A DNA stretch of 64,000 bases from Streptomyces sp. 1-11 (GTDB lineage: Bacteria; Actinomycetota; Actinomycetes; Streptomycetales; Streptomycetaceae), in assembly GCF_007176755.1 (NCBI RefSeq), contig NZ_BJTV01000023.1, positions 29,481 through 93,480 of the forward strand. The letters run 5' to 3'. Numbering within the stretch: the stretch's first letter is position 1; each line of letters begins with the position of its first letter. Both the position numbers and the translations under genes were made by a program. The notes beneath the pieces were generated by a model, which was given only the letters and a program-made list of their open reading frames with translations, did not search any database and was not told where the DNA came from. Positions 43,220-52,263 of this stretch are shown one piece after another.

Positions 43220-43969
43220 TCACCCCGCGGTGGTCCAGGTGAACCGCGGCTGCCTGCGCTCCAGGAACGCGGCGACCCCCTCGGCGGTGTCGCCGCTGCC
43301 CCGCGCCTGCTCCGCCCAGTGCGCGTCCCGGTCCGTGCGGCCGTCGGCGAACTCCTTGGCGGCGGCCTGGGTGAGCCGGGAGCGCGAGACCAGGACGCGC
43401 GTCAGCTCGGCGACCCGCTTGTCCAGCTCGCCCTCGGGCAGCACCTCGTCCACGAGCCCGGTGCGCAGCGCCCGCCCGGCGTCGATCAGCTCGGCGGTGA
43501 AGAGCAGGTACTTGGTGGCGGCCGGGCCCATCAGCGACACCAGCCGGCGGGTGGACGAGGAGGGATACACGATCCCGAGCCGGGCCGGGGTCACCCCGAA
43601 CAGCGCGCCCTCCTCCGCCAGCCGCAGGTCGCAGGCGGCCGCGAGCTGGGCGCCGCCGCCCACGCAGTGGCCGCGGACCGCGGCGAGGGTCGGTCCCGGG
43701 AACGCGGCGAGGGCCTCCTCGGCCGCCACGGCCAAACCCTGCGCCTCCAGCGGCGACTCCCTGAGGGTGGAGATGTCGGCGCCCGCGCAGAAGGTGCCGC
43801 CCTCGCCGGTCAGCACCAGGGCCCGCACACCCGGGTCGGCCGCCAGCTGCTCCAGCAGCGGTGGCAGGGCCCGCCACATGCCGGCCGTCATGGCGTTGCG
43901 CTTGGCCGGATGACGGATCACGACGGTGGCGACGGAGTCGGTGACCTGGTGCGACAGTTGGGGCTCCAT
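43220..43969 (-). CDS. Enoyl-CoA hydratase/isomerase family protein
   Basis: 249 residues of the crotonase fold. Oxyanion-hole segments are GEGGTFCAGADISTLRE and RGHCVGGGAQLAAACDLRLA. LGIVYPSSSTRRLVSLMGP takes the place of the second catalytic region; the usual second glutamate is not obvious there, so isomerase or thioesterase-like chemistry is possible. TAGCAT stands 8 nt before ATG 43969, indicating a leaderless mRNA. There are no close metabolic neighbours. Confidence 0.86.
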   Translation of the reverse strand: MEPQLSHQVTDSVATVVIRHPAKRNAMTAGMWRALPPLLEQLAADPGVRALVLTGEGGTFCAGADISTLRESPLEAQGLAVAAEEALAAFPGPTLAAVRGHCVGGGAQLAAACDLRLAEEGALFGVTPARLGIVYPSSSTRRLVSLMGPAATKYLLFTAELIDAGRALRTGLVDEVLPEGELDKRVAELTRVLVSRSRLTQAAAKEFADGRTDRDAHWAEQARGSGDTAEGVAAFLERRQPRFTWTTAG

Positions 43970-44223
43970 GGGGCCGGATGCTATCCGCCACGCCGCCGGG
44001 CCCGGCCGGGCGGGCGCGTGGGCGTGACGGACGTCGCGCGCGTCGTCGGGGACGGCGCACGCCAAACCCGTACAACCCGAATAGTTCGTGAACCTTGCAC
44101 GGGAGGGTCAGGAACAGTCCCGCCGGCCGCCGGTGTCATACCAAGGCGGTCAGAACCGTTCGATAACAGCTGACTTCTGTTCAGGCCGGGGGTGCGGAGC
44201 GTCTCGTTACCAACACTCGACGT

Positions 44224-44754
44224 GTGGTGACAATCGAGCGCGAGGGTGGCGACCGGACGATGGACAACCACGGGCGCGGGGACGGCCCGCGCCCAGCGGG
44301 GGGCGCCGAGCGGCCGCCCCACCCACTGCCGTACGAGGGAGTCTGGCGGTTCACCGCCGCCGCTGTGGACGCCTCGGTCCCGCAGGCCCGGCACGCCGTG
44401 CGGGACCTGCTGCTGCGGCAGGGGGTACCGGTCGGCGACGACACGGTGCACGGCCTGCTGCTGATCGTCTCCGAGCTGGTCACGAACGCGGTCCGGCACG
44501 CGGCGCTGCTGTCGCCGATGCTCGCCGTGGAGGTGGCCGTCGGCGCCGAGTGGGTCCGGGTGTCGGTGGAGGACAACCACCCCTACCGGCCCACCGCCCT
44601 GGAGGCCGACCACGGCCAGACCGGCGGACGGGGACTGCTGCTGGTCCGCGAGGTGGCCCGGGAGGCGGGCGGGGCGGTCGACGTGGAGCACACGGCGAGC
44701 GGCGGCAAGGTGATCTGGGCCGCACTGCCGCTCAAACCCGTGGCGCCGGTGTAG
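44224..44754 (+). CDS. ATP-binding protein of the anti-sigma/HATPase_c (RsbW-like) family
   Basis: 176 residues. The GHKL ATPase boxes are visible: N-box VSELVTNAVRHA, G1 region VEDNHPYRP and G2 GGRGLLLVREVA. Streptomyces encodes many such single-domain proteins that act as anti-sigma factors or switch kinases, usually with an antagonist nearby; none is seen here. The start is either GTG 44224 or ATG 44260, and the first 40 residues look disordered. Its stop codon and that of convergent idi share the palindrome GTAGCGCTAC. Confidence 0.83.
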   Translation: MVTIEREGGDRTMDNHGRGDGPRPAGGAERPPHPLPYEGVWRFTAAAVDASVPQARHAVRDLLLRQGVPVGDDTVHGLLLIVSELVTNAVRHAALLSPMLAVEVAVGAEWVRVSVEDNHPYRPTALEADHGQTGGRGLLLVREVAREAGGAVDVEHTASGGKVIWAALPLKPVAPV

Positions 44755-44756
44755 CG

Positions 44757-45350
44757 CTACCAGCCCGCGGACGGGCCGGTCAGCTCCCTGATCGCGGGGC
44801 GGGCCGCGTCCAGCACGGTCATGAACCAGGCCGAGAACGGCTCCCGGGCGTGCCGCTCCGCCAGCTCGGCCGCCGTCACGAACGCCGTCGAGCCGACCTC
44901 CTGCGGATCCGGCGCCGGCGGCGTCTGCACCATGCCGACGAACAGGTGGTTGAACTCCTGCTCGACCAGGCCCGAGGCCGGGTCCGGGTGGTTGTAGCGG
45001 ACCGTGCCCGCCTCCGCCAGCAACGAGGGCGAGACCCCCAGCTCCTCGTGGGTCCGCCGGGCCGCGGCGGCGAACGGCGCCTCGCCGGGGTACGGGTGGC
45101 CGCAGCAGGTGTTGGACCACACGCCGGGGGAGTGGTACTTGCCGAGCGCCCGCTGCTGGAGCAGCAGCCGGCCCTGCTCGTCGAAGAGGAACACCGAGAA
45201 CGCGCGGTGCAACCGTCCCGGCGGCTGGTGGGCGGCGAGCTTCTCCGCCGTGCCGATCGTCACGCCCTTCTCGTCGACCAGTTCCAGCAAAATCGCCTCT
45301 GCGGTGCCGTTCGACGAGCTGTGCGTCTCGGTGGCAGGTGTGATCGGCAT
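44757..45350 (-). CDS. idi: Isopentenyl-diphosphate delta-isomerase, type I
   Basis: 197 residues of the Nudix superfamily, matching the length of Streptomyces Idi. The catalytic cysteine is in SNTCCGHPYPGE, and the glutamate region is EQEFNHLFVG. FSVFLFDEQGRLLLQQRA and RRTHEELGVS complete the Nudix box. It interconverts IPP and DMAPP, supplying prenyl synthases of the hopanoid operon 13 kb downstream and all other isoprenoids. ATG 45350 is preferred because AAGGA lies just upstream; ATG 45356 is also in frame. Confidence 0.94.
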   Translation of the reverse strand: MPITPATETHSSSNGTAEAILLELVDEKGVTIGTAEKLAAHQPPGRLHRAFSVFLFDEQGRLLLQQRALGKYHSPGVWSNTCCGHPYPGEAPFAAAARRTHEELGVSPSLLAEAGTVRYNHPDPASGLVEQEFNHLFVGMVQTPPAPDPQEVGSTAFVTAAELAERHAREPFSAWFMTVLDAARPAIRELTGPSAGW

Positions 45351-45546
45351 ACCCATCCTTCGCCTCGGTCTTGCACCCCAAGTCTGCCGTACGAATCCGG
45401 CACTCCCGGCACTTCCCCGCACGTCCGCATGTCCCGCGCGGGGCCGTGCCCGAGTGGGACCCCGGTGTTTCATCGTGCCCGGCGCCCCCCGTCCGGAACC
45501 GCGCACCGGGCACGAACACGCGTGCCCCGCACGAGCGGGGGCGCCG

Positions 45547-46488
45547 TCAGTGGCAGAGCCGCGCCTCGTGCTCGGCGTGCCCGCCCGGCTCGAGCTGGAA
45601 GGTGCAGTGCTCCACGTCGAAGTGGTGGCCGAGGCAGCCCTGGAGCTCGTGCAGCATCTTCTCGTGGCCGATGGCGTTCAGCACCTCCGTGCTGACCACC
45701 ACGTGGGCGGAGAGCACCGGCATCCCCGAGGTGATCGTCCAGGCGTGCAGGTCGTGCACGTCCTCCACACCGTCCAGGGCCAGGATGTGCGCCCGCACCT
45801 CGCCCATGTCGACGTCCTTCGGGGCCGCCTCCAGCAGGACGTCGAGCGTCTCGCGCAGCAGCTTCACCGTCCGCGGGACGATCATGAGACCGATGATCAG
45901 CGAGGCGACCGGGTCGGCCGTCTGCCAGCCCGTGGTGAGGATCACGGCCGCCGAGATCAGCACCGCCACCGAGCCCAGCGCGTCCGCGGCCACCTCCAGG
46001 AAGGCGCCGCGCACGTTCAGGCTCTCCTTCTGCCCGCGCATCAGCAGCACCAGCGAGACGGAGTTCGCCACCAGGCCGAACAGGCCGAACACGATCATCA
46101 GACCGCCCTCGGTGTCCGCCGGGGTGAGGAAGCGCTGGACCGCCTCGACGAGCACGTAGCCGCCGACGCCGAGCAGCAGCAGACAGTTGGCCAGCGCGGC
46201 CAGGATCTCGGCGCGGGCGAGGCCGAAGGTGCGGTTGGTGCTCGGCGGGCGGTTGGCGAAGTGGATGGCGAGCAGCGCCATGCCCAGGCCCAGGGCGTCG
46301 GTCGCCATGTGGGCCGCGTCCGCGATCAGGGCGAGCGAGTCCGCGACGAACCCGCCGACGATCTCCACCACCATGATCGTGAGCGTGATGCCCAGGGCCA
46401 CCCGCAGCCGGCCGCGGTAGGCGGCCGCGGCCGTACCCGTGGGCGGTGCATGGCTGTGCGCGTGCCCGTGGTCGTGCCCTGCCCCCAT
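45547..46488 (-). CDS. Cation diffusion facilitator (CzcD-like zinc/metal exporter)
   Basis: 313 residues with six predicted membrane helices. A histidine-rich N terminus (GAGHDHGHAHSHAPP) precedes helix I. Metal sites follow CDF rules: LIADAAHMATDALGLG (HxxxD, helix II) and LEVAADALGSVAVL (DxxxD-type, helix V). The C-terminal cytoplasmic domain (HDLHAWTITSGMPVLSAHVV) is the usual ferredoxin-like sensor. It should expel Zn2+ or Cd/Co2+ by proton antiport. An in-frame GTG at 46530 is an alternative start. Confidence 0.92.
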   Translation of the reverse strand: MGAGHDHGHAHSHAPPTGTAAAAYRGRLRVALGITLTIMVVEIVGGFVADSLALIADAAHMATDALGLGMALLAIHFANRPPSTNRTFGLARAEILAALANCLLLLGVGGYVLVEAVQRFLTPADTEGGLMIVFGLFGLVANSVSLVLLMRGQKESLNVRGAFLEVAADALGSVAVLISAAVILTTGWQTADPVASLIIGLMIVPRTVKLLRETLDVLLEAAPKDVDMGEVRAHILALDGVEDVHDLHAWTITSGMPVLSAHVVVSTEVLNAIGHEKMLHELQGCLGHHFDVEHCTFQLEPGGHAEHEARLCH

Positions 46489-46665
46489 GAGAGGACCACC
46501 CTTCCGTGTTGCGCGCGTGGTCACAGTCAACTACGGGCGGGGGGTATGGGGCAACGCGGCACTGAACACCGTTGTCATCTCCCTGACCTGCGCAAACAAG
46601 CGGCAGGTCACGACGCTGGGCGGCTTCGCGGAGCAGCCCGCTGCCCCTCGGCGCCGCGCTCCGGC

Positions 46666-47637
46666 TCAGCCGCCGTGGTGCAGCCGCCAGCCCGCCCAGG
46701 CCGACTCGATCATCTCCCGCACCCCGCGCCGGGCCCGCCAGCCCAGCGCCTCGGCGGCCCGCTCGGCCGAGGCGACCGCGCGCGGCGCGTCCCCGGGCCG
46801 GCGACCCTCCACCAGCGCGGGCCGCCGGTCGCCGGTGACCTCACCGATGACCGTGACGATCTCCCGCACCGAGACGCCCTCGCCGCGGCCGATGTTCAGC
46901 GTCAGGTCGCCCGCGCCGTCGTCCCCGGCGAGCCGCCGGGCCGCCGCGAGATGGGCCTCGGCGAGGTCGGCGACGTGGATGTAGTCGCGCACGCAGGTGC
47001 CGTCCGGCGTGGGGTAGTCGTCGCCGAAGATCCGCGGGGCCTCGTCGCGGGTGAGCCGGTCGAAGACCATCGGCACGATGTTGAACACACCGGTGTCCGC
47101 GAGTTCCGGCGCCGCCGCGCCCGCCACGTTGAAGTAGCGCAGGCACACCGTGGAGATCCCGTGCGCCCGCCCGGCCGCCCGCACCAGCCACTCCCCGGCC
47201 AGCTTGGTCTCGCCGTAGGGGTTCACCGGGGCGCAGGGGGTGTCCTCGGTGATCAGGTCCACGTCCGGGTTGCCGTACACGGCCGCCGACGAGGAGAACA
47301 GCAGCCGGCCGATCCCCGCCTCGGCGATCGCGTCCAGCAGCGTGGCCAGTCCGCCCACGTTCTCCCGGTAGTAGCGGGTGGGCTGCGCCACCGACTCGGC
47401 GACCTGCTTGCGCGCCGCGAGGTGCACCACGCCCGTCACGCCGTGCTCGGCGAAGACCCGCTTGAGCAGTTCCCCGTCCAGCGTCGAGCCCTCGACCAGC
47501 GGCACGCCCGCCGGGAGCCGCGCGGGCACGGCCGCCGACAGGTCGTCCAGCGCCACGACGCTCTCGCCGGCGCCGGTCATGGCCCGAGCCACGTGCGCCC
47601 CGATGTATCCGGCTCCGCCGGTGATCAGCCAGGTCAT
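46666..47637 (-). CDS. galE: UDP-glucose 4-epimerase (GalE-like)
   Basis: 323 residues of the extended SDR family. NAD motif GGAGYIGAH is at residues 7-15. The catalytic triad segment is FSSSAAVYGNP with PYGETKLAGEWL (YxxxK), followed by LRYFNVAGA and VRDYIHVADLAEAH, all characteristic of GalE. It supplies UDP-galactose. TAGGGT 8 nt before the ATG and no ribosome-binding site point to a leaderless mRNA. It is divergent from the CDP-alcohol operon at 47916, so a link to polymer synthesis is possible but unproven. Confidence 0.9.
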   Translation of the reverse strand: MTWLITGGAGYIGAHVARAMTGAGESVVALDDLSAAVPARLPAGVPLVEGSTLDGELLKRVFAEHGVTGVVHLAARKQVAESVAQPTRYYRENVGGLATLLDAIAEAGIGRLLFSSSAAVYGNPDVDLITEDTPCAPVNPYGETKLAGEWLVRAAGRAHGISTVCLRYFNVAGAAAPELADTGVFNIVPMVFDRLTRDEAPRIFGDDYPTPDGTCVRDYIHVADLAEAHLAAARRLAGDDGAGDLTLNIGRGEGVSVREIVTVIGEVTGDRRPALVEGRRPGDAPRAVASAERAAEALGWRARRGVREMIESAWAGWRLHHGG

Positions 47638-47915
47638 GGTCGTCCACCCTATGCCGAACCGGACGGGTGTCCGCGATGCCGGAGGATGCCCGGGTCTGCG
47701 CCGCGCGTTTGTGGGGCGGGCCCCGCATCCCCGATGATGATCGCGGCGAAGGAGCGGGCAGCCCCCGAGGGCCGGGCCGTGAACGGCCGGTGAACACGGG
47801 CTTCCGCCCATCCGATAACCTCTGCCGACATGCCGCCCGGCTGTCGCAGGACGGGGCGCCCCACCACGCAGCAGACCGGCGCCCCCCGCGCCGGCACCCA
47901 GGGAGTGAGTTTCGG

Positions 47916-49703
47916 TTGTCGACCGCCATCGTCACCGGTCAGCCGGTCCCCGGATCGTCGCTCGAGAACGATCTGCGGTCCCTCGGCTTCGACGTGCGCG
48001 TGGCCCAAGACGCCGCCGAGACGCGGGCCCGGCTGGCCGCCGTGCCCGCCGGCAGCCGCGTGGCCCTGGTCGACGCCCGCTTCGTCGGCCACCCGCACGC
48101 CCTGCGCCTCGGCCTCACCGACCCGCGCTTCCCGCTCGCGGCCGTGCCCGGCGCCGTCACCGCCCAGCCGGAGGCCCGTCAGGCGCTGACCCGGGCGCTG
48201 GCGGACGAGACCTCCACGGGCGGCGGCACCGCGGTCGTCCTCGACTCCCTCGCCGACCGCGTCGTCACCGCGCTCGACGCCGACGGCGCCGCCGTGCACC
48301 GCCCCGAGCTGGGCAGCCTGGTCGCCGCCGTCCCGGCCGACCCGCAGGCCCGCAACGAGGCGCGGCAGGCCGTCGCCGCCGTGGACGACGAGGCCGTGCG
48401 CCTGAAGTCGGCCGTGAAGTCCCGCGACGGCTTCTTCACCACGTTCTTCATCAGCCCGTACTCGCGCTACATCGCCCGCTGGTGCGCCCGCCGCGGCCTG
48501 ACCCCCAACCAGGTCACCACCGCCTCGCTGCTCACCGCGCTGATAGCCGCGGGCTGTGCCGCGACCGGCACCCGGGCCGGTTTCGTCGCGGCCGGCGTCC
48601 TGCTGATCGCCTCGTTCGTGCTGGACTGCACCGACGGCCAGCTCGCCCGCTACGCGCTGAAGTACTCCACGCTCGGCGCCTGGCTGGACGCCACCTTCGA
48701 CCGGGCCAAGGAGTACGCCTACTACGCCGGCCTCGCGCTCGGCGCGGCCCGCGGCGGCGATGACGTCTGGGCCCTGGCGCTGGGCGCGATGATCCTGCAG
48801 ACCTGCCGGCACGTCGTGGACTTCTCCTTCAACGAGGCAAACCACGACGCCACCGCGAACACCAGCCCCACCGCCGCCCTCTCCGACAAGCTGGACAGCG
48901 TCGGCTGGACGGTCTGGGTGCGCCGCATGATCGTCCTGCCGATCGGCGAGCGCTGGGCGATGATCGCGGTCCTCACCGCGGCCACCACCCCCCGCATCAC
49001 CTTCTACGTACTGCTGGCCGGCTGCGCCTTCGCCGCGACGTACACCACGGCCGGCCGCGTGCTGCGCTCGGTGACCCGCAAGGCCCGGCGCACCGACCGG
49101 GCGGCCCAGGCGCTGGCCGACCTCGCCGACAACGGCCCGCTCGCCGGGTTCGTGGCACGTGCCGGCCGGATCCGCCTCGGCGCCCCGCTGCCGGTCGCCC
49201 TGGTGGGCACCGCCGTGCTCGCCGTCTCCCTCTTCTCCGGCCCGGTCTGGGCGCCCGTCGCCGGCGCCGCCGTCTACGCCGTCACCGCGGGCCAGGCACT
49301 GCGCCGCCCGCTCAAGGGCGCCCTCGACTGGCTGGTGCCGCCGCTGTTTCGCTTCGCCGAGTACGGCACCGTGCTGGTGCTGGCGGCCCACGCGGACGTG
49401 AACGGAGCCCTTCCCGCGGCTTTCGGGCTGGTGGCGGCCGTCGCCTACCATCACTACGACACGGTGTACCGCATCCGCGGCGACGCCGGGGCGCCCCCGG
49501 CCTGGCTGGTGCGCGCCGTCGGGGGGCAGGAGGGGCGGACGCTGCTGGTCACCGTCCTGGCCGCGGTGCTCGCCGCCTCGCAGTTCAAGGTCGCGCTCAC
49601 GGTCCTCGCCGTGGCCGTCGCCCTGCTGGTGCTCGTCGAGAGCATCCGCTTCTGGGTGTCCGCAGGGGCGCCCGCCGTACACGACGAAGGAGAACCCGCA
49701 TGA
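47916..49703 (+). CDS. CDP-alcohol phosphotransferase with extra N-terminal domain (DIPPS-like)
   Basis: 595 residues. Residues about 170-400 form the integral-membrane CDP-alcohol phosphotransferase, with every motif residue in place: DCTDGQLARYALKYSTLGAW then LDATFD (D-x2-DG-x2-AR-x8-G-x3-D-x3-D). The first 170 residues resemble a degenerate nucleotidyltransferase-type domain, a layout known from bifunctional inositol-phosphate enzymes, here followed by a separate cytidylyltransferase gene. Several more helices follow. It should transfer a phospho-alcohol from a CDP-alcohol to an acceptor in the membrane. TTG 47916 is chosen as the in-frame start after GGGAG. Confidence 0.82.
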   Translation: MSTAIVTGQPVPGSSLENDLRSLGFDVRVAQDAAETRARLAAVPAGSRVALVDARFVGHPHALRLGLTDPRFPLAAVPGAVTAQPEARQALTRALADETSTGGGTAVVLDSLADRVVTALDADGAAVHRPELGSLVAAVPADPQARNEARQAVAAVDDEAVRLKSAVKSRDGFFTTFFISPYSRYIARWCARRGLTPNQVTTASLLTALIAAGCAATGTRAGFVAAGVLLIASFVLDCTDGQLARYALKYSTLGAWLDATFDRAKEYAYYAGLALGAARGGDDVWALALGAMILQTCRHVVDFSFNEANHDATANTSPTAALSDKLDSVGWTVWVRRMIVLPIGERWAMIAVLTAATTPRITFYVLLAGCAFAATYTTAGRVLRSVTRKARRTDRAAQALADLADNGPLAGFVARAGRIRLGAPLPVALVGTAVLAVSLFSGPVWAPVAGAAVYAVTAGQALRRPLKGALDWLVPPLFRFAEYGTVLVLAAHADVNGALPAAFGLVAAVAYHHYDTVYRIRGDAGAPPAWLVRAVGGQEGRTLLVTVLAAVLAASQFKVALTVLAVAVALLVLVESIRFWVSAGAPAVHDEGEPA

Positions 49704-50452
49704 TCGGCCTCGTGCTGGCGGCCGGCGCCGGACGGCGTCTGCGCCCCTACACCGACAGCCTTCCCAAGGCTCTGGTGCCGGTGGGCCCCGCGGGCATAGA
49801 GGGCGAGCCGACGGTCCTGGACCTCACCCTCGCGAACTTCGCCGAGATCGGCCTGACCGAGGCCGCGATCATCGTGGGCTACCGCAAGGAGGCCGTGTAC
49901 GAGCGCAAGGCGGCCCTCGAGGAGAAGTACGGCCTGAAGCTCACCCTCATCGACAACGACAAGGCCGAGGAGTGGAACAACGCCTACTCCCTGTGGTGCG
50001 GCCGTGACGCCCTGAAGGACGGCGTGATCCTCGCCAACGGCGACACCGTGCACCCGGTCTCGGTCGAGCGGACCCTGCTCGCGGCCCGCGGCGAGGGCCG
50101 GCGGATCATCCTCGCGCTGGACACCGTGAAGTCCCTCGCGGACGAGGAGATGAAGGTCGTCGTGGACCCCGCCAAGGGCGTCCGGAAGATCACCAAGCTG
50201 ATGGACCCCGCCGAGGCCACCGGTGAGTACATCGGCGTCACCCTGATCGAGGGCGACGCGGCCCCCGAGCTGGCCGACGCGCTGAAGACCGTCTTCGAGA
50301 GCGACCCGCAGCAGTTCTACGAGCACGGCTACCAGGAACTGGTGAACCGCGGCTTCCGGATCGACGTCGCGCCGATCGGCGACGTGCCGTGGGTGGAGAT
50401 CGACAACCACGACGATCTCGCCCGGGGACGGGAGATCGCGTGCCAGTACTGA
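49700..50452 (+). CDS. Small-alcohol-phosphate cytidylyltransferase-like nucleotidyltransferase
   Basis: 250 residues of the MobA/LicC/RfbA-like fold. GLVLAAGAGRRLRPYTDSLP plus KALVPVGP is the nucleotide and metal motif. WNNAYSLWCGRD, ILANGDTVHP and the C-terminal PWVEIDNHDDL resemble LicC, PntC and inositol-phosphate cytidylyltransferases more than sugar-1-phosphate enzymes. It probably makes a CDP-alcohol for the adjacent CDP-alcohol transferases. Its ATG overlaps the previous stop, and its own stop lies inside the next gene: tight coupling. Confidence 0.83.
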   Translation: MIGLVLAAGAGRRLRPYTDSLPKALVPVGPAGIEGEPTVLDLTLANFAEIGLTEAAIIVGYRKEAVYERKAALEEKYGLKLTLIDNDKAEEWNNAYSLWCGRDALKDGVILANGDTVHPVSVERTLLAARGEGRRIILALDTVKSLADEEMKVVVDPAKGVRKITKLMDPAEATGEYIGVTLIEGDAAPELADALKTVFESDPQQFYEHGYQELVNRGFRIDVAPIGDVPWVEIDNHDDLARGREIACQY

Positions 50453-51501
50453 CCCGGCTGATCCCCTCGCCGGTCGTCGTGGACATCCGCCCGGGTGCCC
50501 TGGACGACCTGGCCGGGGTCCTCGCCGACGAGCGCATCTCGCAGTCCGGCCGGCTCGCCGTCGCCGTCAGCAACGGCTCGGGCGCCCGGCTGCGCGAGCG
50601 CCTCACCCCGTCGCTGCCCGGCGCCACCTGGTACGAGGTCGGCGGCGGCACCATCGACGACGCGGTCCGGCTGGCCGGCGACATAAAGGCCGGCCGCTAC
50701 GACGCCGTCGTCGGGCTCGGCGGCGGCAAGATCATCGACTGCGCCAAGTTCGCCGCCGCGCGCGTCGGGCTGCCGCTGGTCGCCGTCGCCACCAACCTCG
50801 CGCACGACGGTCTGTGCTCGCCGGTCGCGACCCTGGACAACGACGCGGGCCGCGGCTCGTACGGCGTGCCGAACCCGATCGCGGTCGTCATCGACCTCAA
50901 CGTGATCCGTGAGGCGCCCGTCCGTTTCGTGCGCTCCGGGATCGGCGACGCCATCTCCAACATCTCCGCGGTCGCCGACTGGGAGCTGGCCAACCGGGTC
51001 AACGGCGAGAAGATCGACGGTCTCGCCGCCGCCATGGCCCGGCAGGCCGGCGAGTCGGTGCTCAGGCACCCCGGCGGCGTCGGCGACGACGGCTTCCTGC
51101 AGGTGCTGGCCGAAGCCCTGGTCCTCACCGGCATCGCCATGTCCGTGTCCGGCGACTCCCGGCCCTCCTCCGGGGCCTGCCACGAGATCAACCACGCCCT
51201 CGACCTGCTCTACCCGAAGCGGGCGGCCGCCCACGGCGAGCAGTGCGGCATCGGCGCGGCCTTCGCGATGCACCTGCGCGGAGCGCACGAGGAGGCCGCG
51301 TACATGGCCGGGGTGCTGCGCCGCCACGGGCTCCCGGTGCTCCCGGAGGAGATCGGCTTCTCGGCGGACGAGTTCGTCCGCGCCGTGGAGTTCGCTCCGG
51401 AGACCAGGCCCGGCCGCTACACCATTCTCGAACACCTCGACCTCAAGACGAACCAGATCAAGGACACCTACGCCGACTATGTCAAGGCCATCGGTAGCTG
51501 A
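50440..51501 (+). CDS. Glycerol-1-phosphate dehydrogenase-like (AraM/EgsA family) enzyme
   Basis: 353 residues of the Fe/Zn-dependent dehydroquinate-synthase-like alcohol dehydrogenase fold. The NAD motif is GLGGGKIIDCAKFAA. The metal ligands match the G1PDH group: Asp in TNLAHDGLCSPVA, His in CHEINHALDLL and His in AAAHGEQCG. These enzymes reduce DHAP to sn-glycerol 1-phosphate. A related cyclase or other polyol-phosphate dehydrogenase is the alternative. GTG 50440, with GGGAG upstream, starts inside the previous gene, so the product is probably coupled to the cytidylyltransferase. Confidence 0.83.
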   Translation: MPVLTRLIPSPVVVDIRPGALDDLAGVLADERISQSGRLAVAVSNGSGARLRERLTPSLPGATWYEVGGGTIDDAVRLAGDIKAGRYDAVVGLGGGKIIDCAKFAAARVGLPLVAVATNLAHDGLCSPVATLDNDAGRGSYGVPNPIAVVIDLNVIREAPVRFVRSGIGDAISNISAVADWELANRVNGEKIDGLAAAMARQAGESVLRHPGGVGDDGFLQVLAEALVLTGIAMSVSGDSRPSSGACHEINHALDLLYPKRAAAHGEQCGIGAAFAMHLRGAHEEAAYMAGVLRRHGLPVLPEEIGFSADEFVRAVEFAPETRPGRYTILEHLDLKTNQIKDTYADYVKAIGS

Positions 51502-52258
51502 ACTCCGTCCGGTCGTCCACCCCGTCGGGGTGAAGGACCGGCGCAGCGGTGAGCACTGGGGAGGACGCCTCTACATGCGAGAGGTGTCCCTGCGCGTCGA
51601 CCGCTACCTGGTGAACACCCGGGTCACGCCCAACCAGCTCACGTACCTGATGACCCTCTGCGGGGTGCTCGCCGCCCCGGCGCTGCTGGTGCCGGGGATC
51701 ACGGGCGCCGTGCTCGGCGTCGTCGCCACCCAGCTCTACCTGCTGCTGGACTGCGTCGACGGCGAGGTCGCCCGCTGGAAGCAGCAGTACTCGCTCAGCG
51801 GGGTCTACCTCGACCGGGTCGGCGCCTACCTCACCGACGCGGCCGTCCTGGTCGGCCTCGGCCTGCGCGCCGCCGACCTGTGGGGCGGCGGACGGATCGA
51901 CTGGCTGTGGGCCTTCCTCGGCACGCTGGCCGCGCTGGGCGCCATCCTGATCAAGGCCGAGACCGACCTGGTCGGCGTCGCCCGGCACCAGGCGGGCAAG
52001 CCGCCGGTCCAGGACGCGGCGGCCGAGCCGCGCTCCTCCGGCGTGGCGCTGGCCCGCCGGGCCGCCTCGGCCCTGAAGTTCCACCGGCTGATCCTCGGCA
52101 TCGAGGCCGCGCTGCTGATCCTGGTCCTGGCGATCGCCGACCAGATCCACGGCGACCTGTTCTTCACCCGGCTCGGCACCGCCGTCCTCGCGGGCATCGC
52201 CCTCGTGCAGACCGTGCTGCACCTGGTGTCCATCCTGGCGTCCAGCAGGCTGAGGTGA
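51479..52258 (+). CDS. Second CDP-alcohol phosphatidyltransferase-family membrane protein
   Basis: 259 residues, about six membrane helices. The motif begins normally (DCVDGEVARWKQQYSLSGVY then LDRVGA), but the last aspartate of D-x3-D is replaced by alanine. In the family that residue is thought to be the catalytic base, so activity may be altered or moved to the nearby Asp in YLTD. VNTRVTPNQLTYLMTL is the usual lead-in. ATG 51479 overlaps the previous gene by 23 bp; GTG 51530 is a later possible start. Confidence 0.8.
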   Translation: MSRPSVAELRPVVHPVGVKDRRSGEHWGGRLYMREVSLRVDRYLVNTRVTPNQLTYLMTLCGVLAAPALLVPGITGAVLGVVATQLYLLLDCVDGEVARWKQQYSLSGVYLDRVGAYLTDAAVLVGLGLRAADLWGGGRIDWLWAFLGTLAALGAILIKAETDLVGVARHQAGKPPVQDAAAEPRSSGVALARRAASALKFHRLILGIEAALLILVLAIADQIHGDLFFTRLGTAVLAGIALVQTVLHLVSILASSRLR

Positions 52259-52263
52259 GTGCC

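Noticed and set aside
40328..43242. More than 900-codon frames on both strands over tex
   Set aside because: Both are shadows; only the Tex frame shows conserved domains.
50440..51501. Reading the dehydrogenase as a simple iron alcohol dehydrogenase
   Set aside because: The AHDG and HGEQ metal motifs and the CDP-alcohol context fit the glycerol-1-phosphate dehydrogenase group better.
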